From Anaerolineales bacterium (lineage in GTDB: Bacteria > Chloroflexota > Anaerolineae > Anaerolineales > UBA11579), in NCBI GenBank assembly GCA_025808555.1, contig CP075526.1:372001-436000 (forward strand): 64,000 nucleotides of DNA, in the 5' to 3' direction. The notes under the pieces are model-generated. The model was given only the letters and a program-made list of their open reading frames with translations, searched no databases and was not told the origin of the DNA. A program made the position numbers and the translations under genes. Of this stretch, positions 43,815-52,723 are shown piece by piece; within the stretch, counting starts at the first letter, position 1; each line of letters opens with the position of its first letter.

Positions 43815-44726
43815 ATGCCTAAAGCCCCTGCTGTCTCGCCGCTCAGCCCCAAGACCACCCTGCCCCCGGCCATCCAAGCCTGGGCCAGCTTCCTGCAAGA
43901 CCAGGGCTCTTCGCAACACACGGTCAAAGCCTTCACCGGCGATGTGCGCTTGCTGGCCAGCTTCCTCCCGGCTGACCAGGCCGTGGGTTCGATCTCCACC
44001 AACGACCTGAACAATTTCCTTGATTGGATGCAGCACAAACGCGGGGTGGAATGCAGCCCCAAGACCCTCAGCCGCCGCATCACCTCGCTCAAAGGTTTTT
44101 TCCGCTGGCTGCAGAGCGGTGGCGCGGTGCTAGCTGACCCTGCCGAGCGCGTGGTGCAGCGGAGCGTGCTCAGCCCGCTGCCGGATGTGCTCAGCCAGGA
44201 TGAAATGGAAAGCGTGCTGGCGGTCGCAGCCCGCCAGCGCCGCGGCAAGCGCGGCGATGCCCGCGCCTACACGTTGGTCTCGCTGCTGCTCAGCACCGGC
44301 ATCAAGAAAGGCGAGACGTTGGCGCTCAAGACCAACCATGTTGACCTGGAAGCGGCCGATGGCCCCACCCTGTTCGTGCGCTACCCCGGCCCCAAAGACC
44401 GCTACAAGGAGCGCAAGATCAGCCTGCCTTCCGAATGGGTCGAAGCCTACGAGGAGTACAGCGCGCAGTACGACCTGAGCGATGCGCTGTTTCCCTGGTC
44501 GCCGCGGCGTTTGGAATATCTGCTTGAGGATCTGGGCAAGGAAGCCGGGCTGGATAAGCAGCTTTCGTTCCTGATGTGTCGCTGGAGTTGTGCTTTGCGC
44601 GATCTGCGCAGCGGCATGGACGAAAACCACCTGCGCCAAAAACTGGGCGTCTCAGAGATCCAATGGCGCGAACTCAGCATGAAGCTCAGCCGCCTGCGCG
44701 CCGAAGACCAATTGCAATTGTTTTAG
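43815..44726 (+). CDS. Tyrosine recombinase-like protein lacking catalytic residues
   Basis: A 303-aa protein with the two-domain plan of XerC/XerD: an N-terminal SAM-like core-binding domain (about 17-105, IQAWASFLQDQGSSQHTVKA and SRRITSLKGFFRWLQ) and a C-terminal catalytic-type domain. Active-site residues are mostly gone. The first Arg is Lys (STGIKKGETLAL), HxLRH reads LMCRW with only Arg kept, LGH reads LGV, and no Tyr stands near the end. It should still bind DNA but cannot recombine it. AGGAG is 5 nt before ATG 43815. It has its own controlled promoter, suggesting a domesticated role. Confidence 0.7.
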   Translation: MPKAPAVSPLSPKTTLPPAIQAWASFLQDQGSSQHTVKAFTGDVRLLASFLPADQAVGSISTNDLNNFLDWMQHKRGVECSPKTLSRRITSLKGFFRWLQSGGAVLADPAERVVQRSVLSPLPDVLSQDEMESVLAVAARQRRGKRGDARAYTLVSLLLSTGIKKGETLALKTNHVDLEAADGPTLFVRYPGPKDRYKERKISLPSEWVEAYEEYSAQYDLSDALFPWSPRRLEYLLEDLGKEAGLDKQLSFLMCRWSCALRDLRSGMDENHLRQKLGVSEIQWRELSMKLSRLRAEDQLQLF

Positions 44727-44738
44727 CCAGCAATAAAG

Positions 44739-46130
44739 CTATTCGCCCACGCTCACCACCCGCGCATGCAGCGCAGGCATGCCCACCTGCGCGACGTAGC
44801 CGTGTGCCAGGCGCAAGCCCGGCGCCCACACCACCTCGTCGCCTTTGCACAGTAACGGCCAGGCGGCCCGCGCTCGCTGCGGCAGCTTGGCATTGATGAA
44901 CACATCCGATAATTTTTGCGTGCCCTGCGCCAGCGCCATGCGGTCGCCAGGCCGCGGGCGGCGCAGGGTCAGCTCGCCGCCGATACGCTCTGCATCCAGC
45001 CACGCCTCATACACATCTCCCGTCGGGGCGGCCGCAGGCTGGACCTCATCCAAGCGCAGCTTCCATCCCGGGCCTAACGGCACGCTCACTCCGGCTTCCA
45101 AATGTACCGTCGCCTCCGGCGCTTGCGGCCAGGCGACTGGCAGCTGCGCGCTGCGCTCGGCCAGCCACAGTCGCTCACCCTCCACCAGGATCACTAGACC
45201 CTCAAACCAATCATACGGGCCGCCCTCCTCATTTAATCCCTCACGCGCTTGCTCCACCAGGGCAAAGCTCAACTCGCCGCTGTGCGGGCGTAGAGCCTGC
45301 GCGGCACGGCGCAGCACGCGCCGCTGCAGCGCCAGCGGTTGGCTTTGCAGTGCGCTGCGCTGCAAAGCCACATAGCTTGGCCCAGCCGCGGCCAGGCAGC
45401 GCCGCCAAGCAGCTTGCCCCTCAGCCTGCAGCACGGCCTCTTCGGCGGCCAGCAGCTCACCCGTGTGCACCAGGCGCGTCTTCACTCCGGGCGCAAACTG
45501 CTCTAAAAGCGGCAAGAGTTCATGCCGCACTTTGTTCCTAAAATACGCCGGGTCCTGATTGCTCGGGTCCGTCAGCGTTTCCAAACCATGCGCCTGGCAA
45601 TACGCCAGCACATCCGCGCGGCTGGCCGCCAACAGCGGGCGCACCAGCGCCACGCGCTCGCTCCACGGGTTAGGCAGCCAATGCGCCTGCATGCCGTGCA
45701 GGCCCTGCGGGCCTGCCCCGCGCAGCAGGTGCATCACGATCGTCTCGGCCTGGTCATCCGCATGGTGCGCCACCACTACCGCTTGCGCATCCTGCGCATG
45801 GGCCAACTCGAACAAGAACGCATAGCGCGCTGCGCGTGCCGCTTCCTCGATCGTCTGGCCTTCAGCCCCCGCCCGCGCGGCCACATCCACCCGCCGGCTG
45901 GCAAAACCCACGCCGTAGCCGGCCGCCATGGCGGCCGCGGCTTCCGCATCCTGGGCCGATTCGGGCCGCAGGCCATGGTCCAGATGCGCGGCCAGCAGCG
46001 GCCAGCCCGCTGCATGCAAGGCATGCAGCGCCGCGGCGCTGTCTGGCCCGCCCGAGAAGCCCAGTACCAGAAGCTTGCCCGGTTCCATCTGCCTCATAGC
46101 AGCTTCACTTAGCAGGCTATGCGCACTCAT
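44739..46130 (-). CDS. tilS: tRNA(Ile)-lysidine synthetase
   Basis: A 463-aa PP-loop ATPase that converts C34 of tRNA-Ile(CAU) to lysidine. The P-loop is GFSGGPDSAA (25-34). HHADDQAETIVMHLLRGAG and DPSNQDPAYFRNKVRHELLP are family signatures. The C-terminal TilS domain contains LTLRRPRPGDRMAL. It is convergent with the recombinase-like gene. A perfect TATAAT lies 6 nt before the ATG and no Shine-Dalgarno is present. Confidence 0.95.
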   Translation of the reverse strand: MSAHSLLSEAAMRQMEPGKLLVLGFSGGPDSAAALHALHAAGWPLLAAHLDHGLRPESAQDAEAAAAMAAGYGVGFASRRVDVAARAGAEGQTIEEAARAARYAFLFELAHAQDAQAVVVAHHADDQAETIVMHLLRGAGPQGLHGMQAHWLPNPWSERVALVRPLLAASRADVLAYCQAHGLETLTDPSNQDPAYFRNKVRHELLPLLEQFAPGVKTRLVHTGELLAAEEAVLQAEGQAAWRRCLAAAGPSYVALQRSALQSQPLALQRRVLRRAAQALRPHSGELSFALVEQAREGLNEEGGPYDWFEGLVILVEGERLWLAERSAQLPVAWPQAPEATVHLEAGVSVPLGPGWKLRLDEVQPAAAPTGDVYEAWLDAERIGGELTLRRPRPGDRMALAQGTQKLSDVFINAKLPQRARAAWPLLCKGDEVVWAPGLRLAHGYVAQVGMPALHARVVSVGE

Positions 46131-46136
46131 CCCGCC

Positions 46137-46142
46137 ATTATA
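46137..46142 (-). promoter_or_regulatory. -10 box for leaderless tilS
   Basis: TATAAT on the minus strand followed by exactly 6 nt (GGCGGG) and ATG 46130. GGCGGG is too close to the start to be a Shine-Dalgarno. Confidence 0.6.
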
Positions 46143-46220
46143 GCGACGCGCAGCGCTTCCCCAGCCTTGGCATAGCGTAATTGCCGCTCGGCCCCCTTTA
46201 TGCTAGACTGGACTTCCTTT

Positions 46221-47483
46221 ATGGCGCAGACCTACACCCTCCTGGTGGTGGATGACGACCTCGATACCCTGAAGCTGGTGGGCACAACGCTCGAAAAGCA
46301 AGGGTTCAACATCGTGGCCGCCAAAGACGGGCAAGAAGCACTGGACAGGGTGGCCGAAACCAAGCCTGACCTGATTTTGCTCGATGTGATGATGCCCAAG
46401 ATGGATGGGTATGAAGTCACGCGCCGTCTGCGCGCCAACCCAGACACCGCCGGCATTCCCATCATTCTCTTCACCGCCAAAGCCCAGGTGGACGACAAAG
46501 TGGCCGGCCTGGATGCGGGCGCGGATGATTACCTGACCAAGCCCACCCACCCGGCCGAACTGGTGGCACGCGTGCGCAACATTCTCAAGCGCCCGGTCAC
46601 CAGCATGCTGCCGCCGCTGCCCCCCGAGCCTGCGGCTCCGCAACGCAGCCAGCCCGCGCCTGCCGCCCCAGCTGCTCCTGCCTACCACGAGCCTGCAAGT
46701 TACAGCCCGGCTCCCGCGGCCAGCAGTGGCGCCCCGCGCACAGTCCTCGGCGTGCTGGCTGCCAAAGGCGGCCAGGGTGTCTCCACCCTATGCATCAATC
46801 TCGCCGCCGGCTTTGCCGAGCGCTTCAACACCGGCTGTATCCTGGCCGAGCTCACGCCCGGCCACGGTGATCTCAACATTCGCCTGGGCCTCAACGGCGA
46901 AGGCCTGGTGGAGCTGCTGCGCCGCACCACCCGCGACATCTATCGCAGCGCCGTGGAAGGCGCACTGACCGAGCACAAGAGCAACCAGCGTGTATTGCTA
47001 GCTGGCATTCGCCCTAGCGACATAGCGCTTGCCCAGGCCGGCGAGCAGATGGCTGCCATCGTCAGCGAACTCAAGCAGATCTCAGACCATGTGGTGTTGG
47101 ATCTAGGCGTTGGACTGCCCACCAGCAGCCAGCGCGCCCTGGAGCACTGCACTCATATCCTCGTCGTTGCTGAACCGGACCCAAACTCGGTGGAACAGAC
47201 CCGCGCCCTGCTGCATGATCTGGATGGTATGCGCCTGCAAGGCAAGCTGATGGTGGTGATGGTGCACCGTGTGCGTAATGACCTGGCGGTCAACGCCGCC
47301 GAGCTGCAAAAACAACTCGAGCGTGAACTAGAGGCTGTTTTCACCCCCGCGCCTGAGCTGGCTCACCAAGCCACCCGCCAGCAGCAGTCCATGCTGGAGA
47401 CGGATGCCCAAAGCTACACCGCCCAGCAGACCATGAAATTAGTCAGCCTGATCACTGAACCCAAGACCGCCCGCCGCCGTTAG
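46221..47483 (+). CDS. Response regulator receiver fused to a CpaE/MinD-like ATPase domain
   Basis: A 420-aa protein. The receiver (1-122) is intact: DDD at 11-13, phospho-acceptor D55 in LLDVMMPKMDG, and K107 in DYLTKPTHP. A Pro/Ala linker leads to a CpaE-like P-loop domain (about 172-400) with VLAAKGGQGVSTLCINLA (deviant Walker A), VVLDLGVGLPTSSQRAL and ILVVAEPDPNSVEQTRAL. CpaE proteins place type IV/Flp pili and related machines at the cell pole. No pilus genes are near. ATG 46221 is used; the frame opens at 46200. TAGACT lies 11 nt before it. Confidence 0.82.
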   Translation: MAQTYTLLVVDDDLDTLKLVGTTLEKQGFNIVAAKDGQEALDRVAETKPDLILLDVMMPKMDGYEVTRRLRANPDTAGIPIILFTAKAQVDDKVAGLDAGADDYLTKPTHPAELVARVRNILKRPVTSMLPPLPPEPAAPQRSQPAPAAPAAPAYHEPASYSPAPAASSGAPRTVLGVLAAKGGQGVSTLCINLAAGFAERFNTGCILAELTPGHGDLNIRLGLNGEGLVELLRRTTRDIYRSAVEGALTEHKSNQRVLLAGIRPSDIALAQAGEQMAAIVSELKQISDHVVLDLGVGLPTSSQRALEHCTHILVVAEPDPNSVEQTRALLHDLDGMRLQGKLMVVMVHRVRNDLAVNAAELQKQLERELEAVFTPAPELAHQATRQQQSMLETDAQSYTAQQTMKLVSLITEPKTARRR

Positions 47484-47538
47484 CCACGCGCTGCGAAAGC
47501 AGCGCACGAAGCAACCCCCAAATCAACCTCAGTGCAGT

Positions 47539-49263
47539 TTAGCGAGCCCCTCGGCGGCCAAACTGCTTTTCCAATAAATCGATCGATAAATGGATCATCG
47601 TTGGGCGGCCGTGCGGGCAGGTGCGCGGCGCCTCGCACGCCTCCAGGTCACGCAGTAGAGCGCGCTGTGCCTCCGGCGAGAGCGTTTGCCCGGCCTTGAC
47701 TGCGATGCGCTTGCAAATACGCGCGATCAGCCGCGCTTCCAGCTGCTTCTCCAGCGGCTGCTCATCCTCCTCAAAGTCTTCTACTACGGCGCGTAAAGCC
47801 GTCTCTGGGTCGCTGCCCAGCAGCACCGCCGGGATGGCGCGCACTTTGTACGCCTGCGGGCCAAACGGCTCGATATCAAACGCCAGCCCGCGCAGCGTGT
47901 CTAGATGACTCTCCAGCAATTCAGCTTGCGCGGCGGGCAGCTGCACCGTCACAGGTTCCAGCAGGATCTGCGAGCCGAGCTGCTGGCGTTGGCTGCGAAA
48001 GCGCTCGAACAACACGCGCTCGTGGGCCGCATGTTGGTCCACGAGATACAAACCGTCCGGCGCCTCAGCCACCAGGTAGGCTGCGCCTACCTGCCCCACC
48101 AGGCGCAGCAGCGGCACGCCGGGCAGGCGCGGCTGCGGCGCAGCCGCCGGCTCAACGTCGCCCTCGACGTCTGGCGGCGCGGCCAGCTCCGATTCGGGTT
48201 CGGGCATTGGCTCGGGCGGGGCGGGCATGGGCCGCCACGCCAGGCCGGGCTGCAATGGCTCCAACTGCGGCACAGGCGCGTGCGCCAGCAAGGCACGCCG
48301 CACAGCGCGCTGTACGCTGGCGAACACGCGGTCGCGCTGTGCAAAGCGCACCTCCGCCTTGGTTGGGTGCACATTCACGTCCACCATCTCGCTGGGCATC
48401 TCTACAAACAGCACCACTAATGGATAGCGCCCCACCATGAGCATGCCGTGATAGGCCTGCACCGTAGCTGCCGCCAGGGCGCTATCCTGCACCCAGCGCC
48501 CATTCACAAAGAAGGTCAGCTCGGCGCGGTTGGCCCGCGTCAGATCGGGGGGGCTGATGAAGCCGGTCACCGTCACCTCCGCATCGGGCGCCTCTACCGG
48601 GATCATGCGGCGCGCCATGCCTGCGTCGTACAACGCGGCCAGGATCTCACGCCGATCCCCATTGCCGCTGGTCTGCAAGCTGTGCTTGCCATCCATCTGC
48701 AGCTCAAAGGCCACTTGCGGATAGGCAAGCGCGTAGCGCGCTACTAGTTGGCTGATGTGGCGGCGCTCGGTTACCTCGCCTTTCAGGAACTTGCGCCGCG
48801 CCGGCAAATTGAAGAACAAGTCCTCCACATGCGCCAGCGTGCCCACCGGCGCGCCGATCTGCTCCAACCCGGCGCGCTTGCCCGCATCCACCTGGATGCG
48901 GGCGGCCGCTTTGCTCTCGGCCGGGCGCGAGGTCAGCGTGAAGCGCGACACTGAGGCGATCGCCGCCAGCGCTTCGCCGCGGAAGCCCAGGGTATGGATA
49001 TGCTCCAGGTCCTCCGGCGTGCTGAGCTTGCTGGTGGCATGGCGCTCCAGCGCCAGTGGCAGCTCGGCCACCGGAATCCCCAGGCCGTCATCGCTGACCT
49101 CGATCAGGCGCTGGCCGGCCCCTTCAATGCGCACCTGGATACGGCTGGCGCCGGCGTCCAGGGCGTTCTCGATCAATTCTTTCACCACGGACGCGGGGCG
49201 CTCCACCACTTCGCCGGCAGCGATCTGCGAGGCAAGCTCCTGCGGCAACATACGGATAGGCAT
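47539..49263 (-). CDS. mutL: DNA mismatch repair protein MutL
   Basis: A 574-aa GHKL ATPase. The N-terminal part has IAAGEVVERPASVVKELIEN and ALDAGASRIQV, then GFRGEALAAIASVSRF. The C-terminal dimerisation domain carries DQHAAHERVLFE, which fits the DQHA(x2)E(x4)E endonuclease motif, so this MutL is probably a nicking enzyme, as in bacteria lacking MutH. ATG 49263 (MPIRMLPQELAS) is chosen. A TACCAT box lies 6 nt before it. mutS is not in the window. Confidence 0.95.
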   Translation of the reverse strand: MPIRMLPQELASQIAAGEVVERPASVVKELIENALDAGASRIQVRIEGAGQRLIEVSDDGLGIPVAELPLALERHATSKLSTPEDLEHIHTLGFRGEALAAIASVSRFTLTSRPAESKAAARIQVDAGKRAGLEQIGAPVGTLAHVEDLFFNLPARRKFLKGEVTERRHISQLVARYALAYPQVAFELQMDGKHSLQTSGNGDRREILAALYDAGMARRMIPVEAPDAEVTVTGFISPPDLTRANRAELTFFVNGRWVQDSALAAATVQAYHGMLMVGRYPLVVLFVEMPSEMVDVNVHPTKAEVRFAQRDRVFASVQRAVRRALLAHAPVPQLEPLQPGLAWRPMPAPPEPMPEPESELAAPPDVEGDVEPAAAPQPRLPGVPLLRLVGQVGAAYLVAEAPDGLYLVDQHAAHERVLFERFRSQRQQLGSQILLEPVTVQLPAAQAELLESHLDTLRGLAFDIEPFGPQAYKVRAIPAVLLGSDPETALRAVVEDFEEDEQPLEKQLEARLIARICKRIAVKAGQTLSPEAQRALLRDLEACEAPRTCPHGRPTMIHLSIDLLEKQFGRRGAR

Positions 49264-49269
49264 ATGGAA

Positions 49270-49275
49270 ATGGTA
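49270..49275 (-). promoter_or_regulatory. Possible -10 box for leaderless mutL
   Basis: TACCAT on the minus strand, 6 nt before ATG 49263. Weaker match to TATAAT than the other cases. Confidence 0.35.
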
Positions 49276-49384
49276 ACTGGTAATTTGGAGTGCCGGCTTC
49301 AGATTTGCGATTGTCATCTGTGCTTTGGCGTGCTATTCTCGCGGTTGCGTCGTTATCTACGGCATACCACTTCAAGGAGAACGA

Positions 49385-50185
49385 ATGAACCTTTTGAAGC
49401 ACAAGCATGCACATCGTTTGGCCCTGCTGGCGGTGCTGGCCCTGCTGCTGGCCGCCTGCGGCGGCACTGGCCCCGAACCCACCGCAACCGAGCCAGTGGA
49501 AGCCCCAGAGAGCACTGCGACCAGTGGCGTGACCGGCCTGTGCGCCAATGAGTACCAGCCGTTGGCCCAAGGCTCCTCTTGGACCTACAACACCACTGAG
49601 GCCGACGGCAGCAGCGACGTTTATACGACCACTGTAAGCGAATTGAGCGACGACGGCTTCACCTTTACGCACAGCTTCGAGAACACGGTGGTCACGCAGC
49701 TGTGGGCCTGCACCCCCGAAGGTTTGAGCGCCCTGGAATACGGCGACGGGCCGGAAGCCAGCGTCATCGGCGGCGGGTTCAGCGCCGACATCGAAACCAT
49801 TGGGGTCACCGGTGTGACTTTCCCAAAGGATTTGGCGCCTGGCGTGAGCTGGGAGCAGACCTATGATGTGCAAGGCACCATCAGCATGGGCGGCGGCATG
49901 GAAGGCACCGCCACCGGCACTGTGACCCACAGCTTCACCGCCATCGGCGAGGAAAGCGTAACGGTGCCGGCGGGCAGCTTTACCGCCATACGGGTTGAAG
50001 GCACGAACGTCATCAGCTTCGTAGGCAGCGTGGGCGGCATCTCGATCCCCATAGAGATCGAAGGCCCGACAGTGATTTGGTGGGTGCGCGGCATCGGCAT
50101 GGTGCGCAGCGAGTCCACCTTGGCGGTGGAGGGTGGTGAACCCTTTGTCGGCACTGTTGAGCTGCTGAGTTATAGCCTGCCCTAA
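49385..50185 (+). CDS. Secreted lipoprotein of unknown function
   Basis: A 266-aa protein. The signal peptide ends LLLAACGG, a lipobox. A Thr/Glu/Pro-rich linker leads to a beta-rich domain (about 50-266). It contains YQPLAQGSSWTYNTTEADG and SWEQTYDVQGTISMGGGMEG, then VTVPAGSFTAIRVEGTNVI and WWVRGIGMVRSES. This layout, with GSSWTY, AGSF and WW-G-G-V, recurs in lipoproteins of the DUF3108-like or LolA-like fold. AAGGAG is 5 nt before ATG 49385. The gene diverges from mutL and ends in a strong terminator. Confidence 0.75.
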   Translation: MNLLKHKHAHRLALLAVLALLLAACGGTGPEPTATEPVEAPESTATSGVTGLCANEYQPLAQGSSWTYNTTEADGSSDVYTTTVSELSDDGFTFTHSFENTVVTQLWACTPEGLSALEYGDGPEASVIGGGFSADIETIGVTGVTFPKDLAPGVSWEQTYDVQGTISMGGGMEGTATGTVTHSFTAIGEESVTVPAGSFTAIRVEGTNVISFVGSVGGISIPIEIEGPTVIWWVRGIGMVRSESTLAVEGGEPFVGTVELLSYSLP

Positions 50186-50210
50186 CTCTGTCACGTTCCC
50201 CATGTTCAAA

Positions 50211-50236
50211 AAAGCGCCGGCGGATGCCGGCGCTTT
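50211..50236 (+). terminator. Terminator after the lipoprotein gene
   Basis: AAAGCGCCGGC (50211-50221), loop GGAT, GCCGGCGCTTT (50226-50236), then TATTTTTAC. A-rich sequence on the left makes it bidirectional; the DinB gene converges here. Confidence 0.85.
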
Positions 50237-50245
50237 TATTTTTAC

Positions 50246-50722
50246 TTAGGGCTGGAAGGCTTTGCCTCCAGCCCACAGTTGGTAGGTGAGCTGCATGTGA
50301 CCCACATGCAGACTGTAGTGGCTGATGACATGATGCAAAATGCCGCGCACCGGGTGCACACGCCCATCATAGGTGATGCTGCTGTCCAGCCGCTCCGCGG
50401 TCAGTGCAGAGAGGATCGGCTCACTTTCGGCTGCCACCGCTGCCAGCCGCCCCAGCACATCCTGCGCAGAGGCAGCCACGAAGGCGAACTCCTCATCACG
50501 CACACGCGTGTGCGGCTGGCCACCGATCAGCTCTGCGAACCAGAAGTGCTCCGAACCGGCAGTGTGCACCGCCAGCACAGCCAGCGAGTTGACGCCATCC
50601 GCGTCCTGCGGCAGTGAAGGACGCCAGTTGAGCCCATCCACCGGTGTGGCCTGGATGATGGCAGCCACCTGGCCGCGCAGCTTGTCCAAGGTCAGCAGGG
50701 TCTGCTGGATTTCGGGCAGCAT
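50246..50722 (-). CDS. DinB family protein
   Basis: A 158-aa four-helix-bundle protein of the DinB/YfiT group, possible metal-dependent thiol transferases. The three metal-binding His are plausible in VHTAGSEHFWF and HHVISHYSLHVGHMQLTYQL. The gene starts 2 nt after the stop codon of the fumarase-type gene, so the two form an operon. Substrate unknown. Confidence 0.8.
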   Translation of the reverse strand: MLPEIQQTLLTLDKLRGQVAAIIQATPVDGLNWRPSLPQDADGVNSLAVLAVHTAGSEHFWFAELIGGQPHTRVRDEEFAFVAASAQDVLGRLAAVAAESEPILSALTAERLDSSITYDGRVHPVRGILHHVISHYSLHVGHMQLTYQLWAGGKAFQP

Positions 50723-50724
50723 GC

Positions 50725-52161
50725 TTACTTGACGATGCCTCCGTCGGTGAGCTTGCGCAGGTCACTGAGGGCATGGCGGATCTCGTCTGCCGTCACCGGG
50801 CGATCCTCTTTCACATGCTTGAGCTCTCCAGCGTCGGCCTTGCCGACGGCCAGATCGGTGATCGCCAGGTCATCCTTCACCGCTTCTTTCACCAGCGCCG
50901 CGCCGGCTTGATAACCGATGAGCGGGTTGAGGGCGGTGACGATGATGGCGTTGCGCGCCAGCCAGCCTTCGGCTTTGGGTTGGTTGGCGGTCAGGCCCAC
51001 CACGCAGCGTTCGGTGAAGGCGTTGATGGAGCCGATGATGACCTGCATCATCTCGAACAGGTTGTGGGCGATGATGGGCATCATCACGTTCAGCTCCAGT
51101 TGGCCAGCCGAGCTGGCCAGCGCCACGGTGGTGTCGCAGCCGATGACGTGATACATGGCCATGTTCATCATCTCTGCCAGCACCGGATTGACCTTGCCGG
51201 GCATGATGCTGGAGCCGGGCTGCAGGGCGGGCAGACGAATTTCGTCCAGGCCGGTGGACGGGCCGGAGGCCAGCAGGCGGAAGTCGTTGGCGATGCGGGT
51301 CATGGTGAGCGCAAAGGTGCGCAGAGCAGCCGAAAAGTCGGCGGCATCGGCCAGGCTCTGCATGCTCTCGAACAGGTTGTCAGAGGTGTGCAGCGCCAGG
51401 CCGGTGATCTCGCCCAGGCGCTTGACCATGTTCTTGTGATAGTTGGGATGGGCGTTGAGCCCGGTGCCGGTGGCGGTGCCGCCGATGCCCAGGCGGCGCA
51501 GGCCCTCCGCCGAGCGGCGAATGCGCTCGGCATCACGGCGCACGGCCTTGGCGTATGCGCCGAACTCCTGCCCCAGGCGCACGGGCACGGCATCCTGCAG
51601 GTGAGTGCGGCCGGATTTGACGATGCCGTCAAACTCGGCGGCTTTGGCTTCCAGCGCTTCGGCCAGGCCGTCTACGGCGGCGAGCAGCTCTTCCAGCCGC
51701 CACAGCGCCCCGAGGCGGATGGCGGTGGGAATGGTGTCGTTGGTGGACTGGGCCATGTTGACATGGTCGTTGGGATTGGCAATATAGTTGCCCAACTGGC
51801 CGCCGAGGATGAGGGTGGCGCGGTTGGCCAACACCTCGTTCATGTTCATGTTGTGGCTCGTACCCGCGCCGGCCTGGAAGGGGTCTACGACGAACTGGTC
51901 AGCCCACTGGCCTTCCATCACTTCGGCAGCGGCTTTGGCGATGGCGTCAGCCTTATCAGCATCCAGCAGGCCGAGGCCGGCGTTGACATCGGCGGCGGCA
52001 CGCTTGATGGCGGCCATGGACCAGACGAAGGCGGGCCAGGGTTTGAGACCGGAGATGGGGAAGTTATCCACGGCGCGCTGGGTCTGTGCGCCGTACAAAG
52101 CCCCGGCGGGGACTTTGACCTCGCCCAGGGAGTCTTTCTCGATACGTACGTCTTGGCTCAT
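50725..52161 (-). CDS. fumC: Class II fumarase / aspartase family lyase
   Basis: A 478-aa enzyme of the fumarase/aspartase superfamily. Conserved stretches are GAQTQRAVDNFPIS, SGRTHLQDAVPVRLGQEFGA and the signature GSSIMPGKVNPV with the catalytic loop. The Gly in MPGK favours fumarase (aspartase usually has MPAK), but the following part, VIGCDTTVALASSAGQLELN and ITANQ-type TANQPKAEG, looks like aspartase. Fumarate hydratase is the first guess; aspartate ammonia-lyase is possible. ATG 52161 has AAAGGA 6 nt before it. Confidence 0.85.
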   Translation of the reverse strand: MSQDVRIEKDSLGEVKVPAGALYGAQTQRAVDNFPISGLKPWPAFVWSMAAIKRAAADVNAGLGLLDADKADAIAKAAAEVMEGQWADQFVVDPFQAGAGTSHNMNMNEVLANRATLILGGQLGNYIANPNDHVNMAQSTNDTIPTAIRLGALWRLEELLAAVDGLAEALEAKAAEFDGIVKSGRTHLQDAVPVRLGQEFGAYAKAVRRDAERIRRSAEGLRRLGIGGTATGTGLNAHPNYHKNMVKRLGEITGLALHTSDNLFESMQSLADAADFSAALRTFALTMTRIANDFRLLASGPSTGLDEIRLPALQPGSSIMPGKVNPVLAEMMNMAMYHVIGCDTTVALASSAGQLELNVMMPIIAHNLFEMMQVIIGSINAFTERCVVGLTANQPKAEGWLARNAIIVTALNPLIGYQAGAALVKEAVKDDLAITDLAVGKADAGELKHVKEDRPVTADEIRHALSDLRKLTDGGIVK

Positions 52162-52447
52162 GCTGTCCTTTGAGAGTGAGTTTGGCAATACCCTTGCGGG
52201 TGCCCATGGGGCAGGCCTATTTTAGTCGATTGCCAAAAAGTTTTAATCATCATCATGGCTGGCGGGGGCGGATGGCGCAGATCGTTAATAGTTCAAGGAC
52301 CTTGACAGGTTGTGCGGGCAAAAACTGTCCACGATAGATGGCCAAATGTAACTGCATGCGGTGGTTTTATCGTGGAACCGGGGTTCTGGGTAGAACTGAG
52401 GCGAAAAGTCAAGGGTTTGGATGGCGAATCGCGCTGTGCGAGACATG

Positions 52448-52512
52448 TAGGGCGCACTGCGGTGCGCCCCTAACAGTGTTTAGTGTGCGGGGGCGGGTTT
52501 GAAACCCGCCCC
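52448..52512. repeat. Two adjacent palindromic intergenic repeats
   Basis: TAGGGCGCAC-TGCG-GTGCGCCCCTA (52448-52472) and GGGGCGGGTTT-G-AAACCCGCCCC (52490-52512). Such GC palindromes around GTAGGGGCGGGTTT are, as I recall, scattered between genes in Chloroflexota genomes and may be REP- or MITE-like. Confidence 0.5.
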
Positions 52513-52674
52513 TACGGCCGCGTGCATCCTGAGCGGGTGGATAGGGCCAACACCTGGACGCAGAGGCCGGGCCAGCGAAGGAACTTTGCAGGCAGGTCTT
52601 CTATGCAGGGCGTGCGTTACCCATACGCGCTGCGAGGATCCCTCGCGACGCTCGGGATGCACGGTAGCCGGCGC

Positions 52675-52705
52675 AAAAAAAGCCCGCCGAATGGCGGGCT
52701 TTTTT
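52675..52705 (-). terminator. Terminator of the ferredoxin gene
   Basis: AAAAAAGCCCGCC, loop GAAT, GGCGGGCTTTTTT. T-runs occur on both strands; the ferredoxin stop lies 18 nt away. Confidence 0.85.
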
Positions 52706-52723
52706 AGTTGCTGATTTTTCAGG

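Larger units (their letters stand above)
52162..52723. other. Long intergenic region with palindromic repeats
   Basis: No gene is supported. The left half (to about 52440) has no clear signal. The right half has two palindromes (52448-52472 and 52490-52512), a GAGGATCCCTCG palindrome near 52636, and the ferredoxin terminator. Short open frames here are not convincing. Confidence 0.5.

Noticed and set aside
43815-44726. Active integrase and an integrated element with att sites
   Set aside because: Catalytic residues are missing, neighbours are housekeeping genes, and no tRNA or flanking direct repeat is seen.
50773-52173. 466-codon plus-strand frame opposite the fumarase/aspartase gene
   Set aside because: Antisense shadow; the other strand encodes a full lyase with its signature.
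52162-52723. CRISPR array or small RNA gene in the long gap
   Set aside because: The palindromes differ from each other and are not regularly spaced; no repeat-spacer pattern exists anywhere in the window.
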